64,000 nt of DNA from Megaleporinus macrocephalus (taxonomy: Eukaryota > Chordata > Actinopteri > Characiformes > Anostomidae), in the NCBI GenBank assembly GCA_021613375.1, contig CM038708.1, positions 31,787,559 through 31,851,558 of the forward strand, read 5' to 3'. The notes under the pieces were generated by a model. That model was given only the letters and a program-made list of their open reading frames with translations. It ran no database searches and was not told the DNA's origin. Positions 61,601-64,000 of this stretch are shown here, one piece after another (the first letter of the stretch is position 1; each line of letters begins with the position of its first letter). The position numbers and the translations under genes are program-made.

Positions 61601-61843
61601 TGTAGAGCCAGTAGATATAATTGGACCAATAGAAATACTCCAAAATCCCTGAGAATAAAACCTCTTTACACTGACTTGCATTGAAAGTAAAGAATGTTTT
61701 TGTCCTCTCCTGCAAAGTTGCTATTTTGGAGATACACATTTTTCTTTGGACAGCAACGATATACAAGCTTTTTAAACACAATATTCAGTGCTTATGCTTG
61801 TGTTATGGTAGTCCTATGAAGGCAACCTTCCATTAAAGTGTAC
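58626..61843. other. lpin2 / emilin2 convergent intergenic region
   Basis: No gene recognised. The first part may be lpin2 3' UTR. It contains a GTAT tetranucleotide run (58675-58703), scattered and tandem motifs of GAACATTCTAGAACAGTG type (about 59545-59720 and 60620-60716), and one copy of a dispersed family (about 61540-61762). The rest is AT-rich with nothing I can name. Confidence 0.65.
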
Positions 61844-61849
61844 TTTATT
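61844..61849 (-). other. emilin2: Candidate emilin2 polyadenylation signal
   Basis: TTTATT on the plus strand, AATAAA on the minus strand, 185 bases past the EMILIN stop. It is a good distance for a short 3' UTR. Confidence 0.4.
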
Positions 61850-62033
61850 TACAGTACCTATGAAAATTGATTGCATTTAATGGAGATTGTACCTCTTCAA
61901 AATACTCGTTTCCAGCATTTGTCCTTTCCATACTTTTAATTCAGCCCATGTACCCAGTGTTATTAAATCAGAGACTTCACTACACTGGGCATTCATATGG
62001 CACCGAACCCTGGTGTGTTCCTATAGCTGTAGG

Positions 62034-62573
62034 TTATCTTTTAGCTGGCAATGGATAAAGCAGAACTCCACTAAATGTGGAAAGAACCTCAGTGGATGCT
62101 GAAATTGCTAACGTCCCAGAGGTTATTACCACTCCCACCCTCTGGCCTTGTTTAAGGTCTAGGACGAGGTTGGCAGAGGCAGAGCCTCCACAAAGACACT
62201 CCTCACCCCCTGAACCAGATGTGTCCAGTTTCTGGATGTTGCGGTTGGCCACTGAGAGAACAGCCTCCACACGTGCTCCCTTTTGGGCTGTTATTACAGT
62301 GCTCAGCAGGTACCGTCCATCAGTGGGCACAGTGAATATACCTACAACATGTGCACGGACAGATTACTCCAGTGTTACAGCATTCGTCTGCACGCTTATG
62401 TGCACCATATACATCGTTAAAAGAACACAAGAGATATGTACCTGTAAGTGGGTCATAGTGTCCCCCATCATTCAGCAACACCTGGTTGAAGCGGATGATG
62501 CTAACCTCTCCAGAAAACGGTAAGAGGGTCAGACCAGCCGAAAATGATACAGGGGCCTTTATACTCTTATGAT
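62034..62573 (-). CDS. emilin2: EMILIN C-terminal C1q domain, last two coding exons (62573-62442, 62341-62034); probably emilin2
   Basis: Read on the minus strand, the first exon follows ttttcag and encodes [20 protein letters not shown] and [16 protein letters not shown]. The second follows ttgtag in matching phase 1 and encodes [20 protein letters not shown] through [11 protein letters not shown] to [15 protein letters not shown] and TAA at 62036-62034. [13 protein letters not shown] and the closing FSGVLLYP are standard C1q-fold signatures. EMILINs are secreted elastic-fibre glycoproteins with an N-terminal EMI domain, coiled coils and a C-terminal C1q trimerisation domain; those N-terminal parts lie beyond 64000. 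The paralogue is assigned from position next to lpin2 and myom1, plus the C1q sequence. A minus-strand AATAAA lies at 61849-61844. Confidence 0.83.
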
Positions 62574-63864
62574 CTGAAAAAGACAGCCCAGCACAAAACT
62601 CGTGACTGTTGGGTCATTTTAAGTAAAAATTTGTAATCCTTAAAATAGTTATAGGCTCAAAAGTTTGGGGTCACAGATTTCGGTCATTTAAAACCAATAC
62701 ATGTATAAAAACCTTGTAAAATTAAACTAATTTCAAACAGTTTATAGGAACTCGACGGAACAAATGATCAGTTTTTCAATGATAAGCAGAGCTGTAAGTG
62801 ATTTTGTAATGATTGTGAATTTGTGCAGCACTGAAAATGAACTCCACAGTGCCCCATATTTGAAAACCAATAATGGAATACATGTAACACCATTATAATC
62901 AGGACCCCCAAAAATATAACAGTTATCTGATTACGGGTGCATCATAAAAACAGGGTTATTACTTGTTGCCCTGCCTTTCATATATATACTTTTGCAGTAC
63001 TTTACTAAGCTAACTCAATTTTAGTAAGTATTGTATTTATACTGGCAGAATTAAGGTTTGCAGTGCTTTCCTCATTATACAACAGCAAACTGAAAGTAAA
63101 GTATTATGTTCCTGTTCTCTACAGACTGTGTAGCTATAAACCATTTGTTCCTAATGTTATAACACCAGCTGTTAATCTGTTCATAAAGAGACAGAGTTCT
63201 GTGCGTGAGTGCTAAAGCTGCACTGACGTGCGATTTCTTTCTTCACATATATTTTCGCTCTCCATATTTGCCGATTTCTATTTTTTCATTTTTTTATTCA
63301 ATTTTCATTGTGTGACAATTTCATGATGAATAGACCAACAGAAATGCTCTGAAAAATTGTCTGGTTCCATTGACATTGACTTACATTGAAAGTGTGGAGT
63401 GTTTTTTTCCTCTCCTGTAAAGTTGGCAATACTTGTTTTTCATTGGACAGCAACTAATATATATTACAAATGTACTGCTCAGATATCTTTGTCAAAAGTC
63501 TGTTAAAATTTTTATGCTCTTACTTTTTAATAAGTAAGAAAACTACATGTTCATGCACTTTTGGAACACTACACTTCAAGTTAATCGTAGTGTTGTCTTT
63601 TTTTATGTAAAAAATGACTTTTTCCCCCAAACAATTGTTAAAAGCTTCTCTCACTCTTCTTCTTTCGCTGTACTGCACTTTTATTTATCTGATAGAGTCT
63701 CAGAACACTCTGTACCACCGTCTCCACCAGTCACTCTTCTGTTCTACATATTTATATCTATTTAATTCAGTCTGCTCTGTTCTTCACTGCTGCACTCAGC
63801 ACTTTACGTTAAATATACAACTCTGGACATGTTAAGTTTACAGGTGTGTCTGTGCGTGTATGTC

Positions 63865-63927
<63 letters not shown>

Positions 63928-64000
63928 GTTGGATGTGCTACTTCTATAATGTCAGTTATCGTGCACTGTGAGCTTCTGTAACCAAACACAAATTCCTTGT
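62574..64000. other. Probable emilin2 intron
   Basis: No further EMILIN exon was found on the minus strand. It holds a transposon-end-like segment (about 62650-62700), a dispersed-family copy (63290-63465) and a (GT)n microsatellite of about 29 units (63867-63925). Confidence 0.55.
63867..63925. repeat. (GT)n microsatellite
   Basis: About 29 uninterrupted GT units. Confidence 0.97.

Overview
This is vertebrate nuclear DNA, most likely from a teleost fish. It shows short exons with GT-AG introns, abundant (CA)n/(GT)n microsatellites, and several fish-type DNA transposons (Tc1-like, hAT-like, TTAA-flanked MITEs). The dispersed repeat families resemble those I associate with otophysan fishes, but that placement is only an impression. 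No prokaryotic, organellar or viral genes were seen.

Layout. (1) About 1-40300, + strand: myomesin-1 (myom1), entered part-way through. The initiating exon (the conserved amino-terminal motif) is not in the window, so the gene starts upstream of base 1. From 4345 I could chain 36 exons with matching splice phases. They encode the end of the N-terminal region, Ig domains My2-My3, FnIII domains My4-My6, the embryonic-heart (EH) segment, FnIII My7-My8 and Ig My9-My13. A stop at 34323 ends the ordinary form. A consensus donor inside that last exon joins in phase to two further exons (39345-39612, 40148-40299). These predict an alternative 139-residue Pro/Thr/Lys-rich tail. (2) About 41900-42900: GC/CpG-rich stretch with several possible first-exon donors, the likely lpin2 promoter. 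(3) 45691-58555, + strand: complete lipin-2 (lpin2) coding region, 19 coding exons, 926 codons plus stop, all phases consistent. (4) 62573-62034, - strand: the last two coding exons of an EMILIN, probably emilin2, encoding the C-terminal C1q domain. The rest of that gene lies beyond 64000.

The order MYOM1-LPIN2-EMILIN2, with lpin2 and emilin2 converging tail to tail, matches the human 18p11 block as I know it. This supports the paralogue calls. The genes are not an operon-like unit: myomesin-1 crosslinks thick filaments in the sarcomeric M-band, lipin-2 is a phosphatidate phosphatase and nuclear coregulator, and EMILIN-2 is an extracellular-matrix glycoprotein.

Most of the remaining DNA is intron or intergenic sequence with mobile-element remnants: three degraded Tc1-like copies, two hAT-like elements with 8-bp target duplications, two TTAA-flanked MITEs, a LINE-like fragment, several foldbacks and a pyrimidine-rich minisatellite next to the EH exon. 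The most interesting signals are the alternative myomesin-1 C-terminus, the two in-phase donors of the EH exon and the minisatellite beside it.
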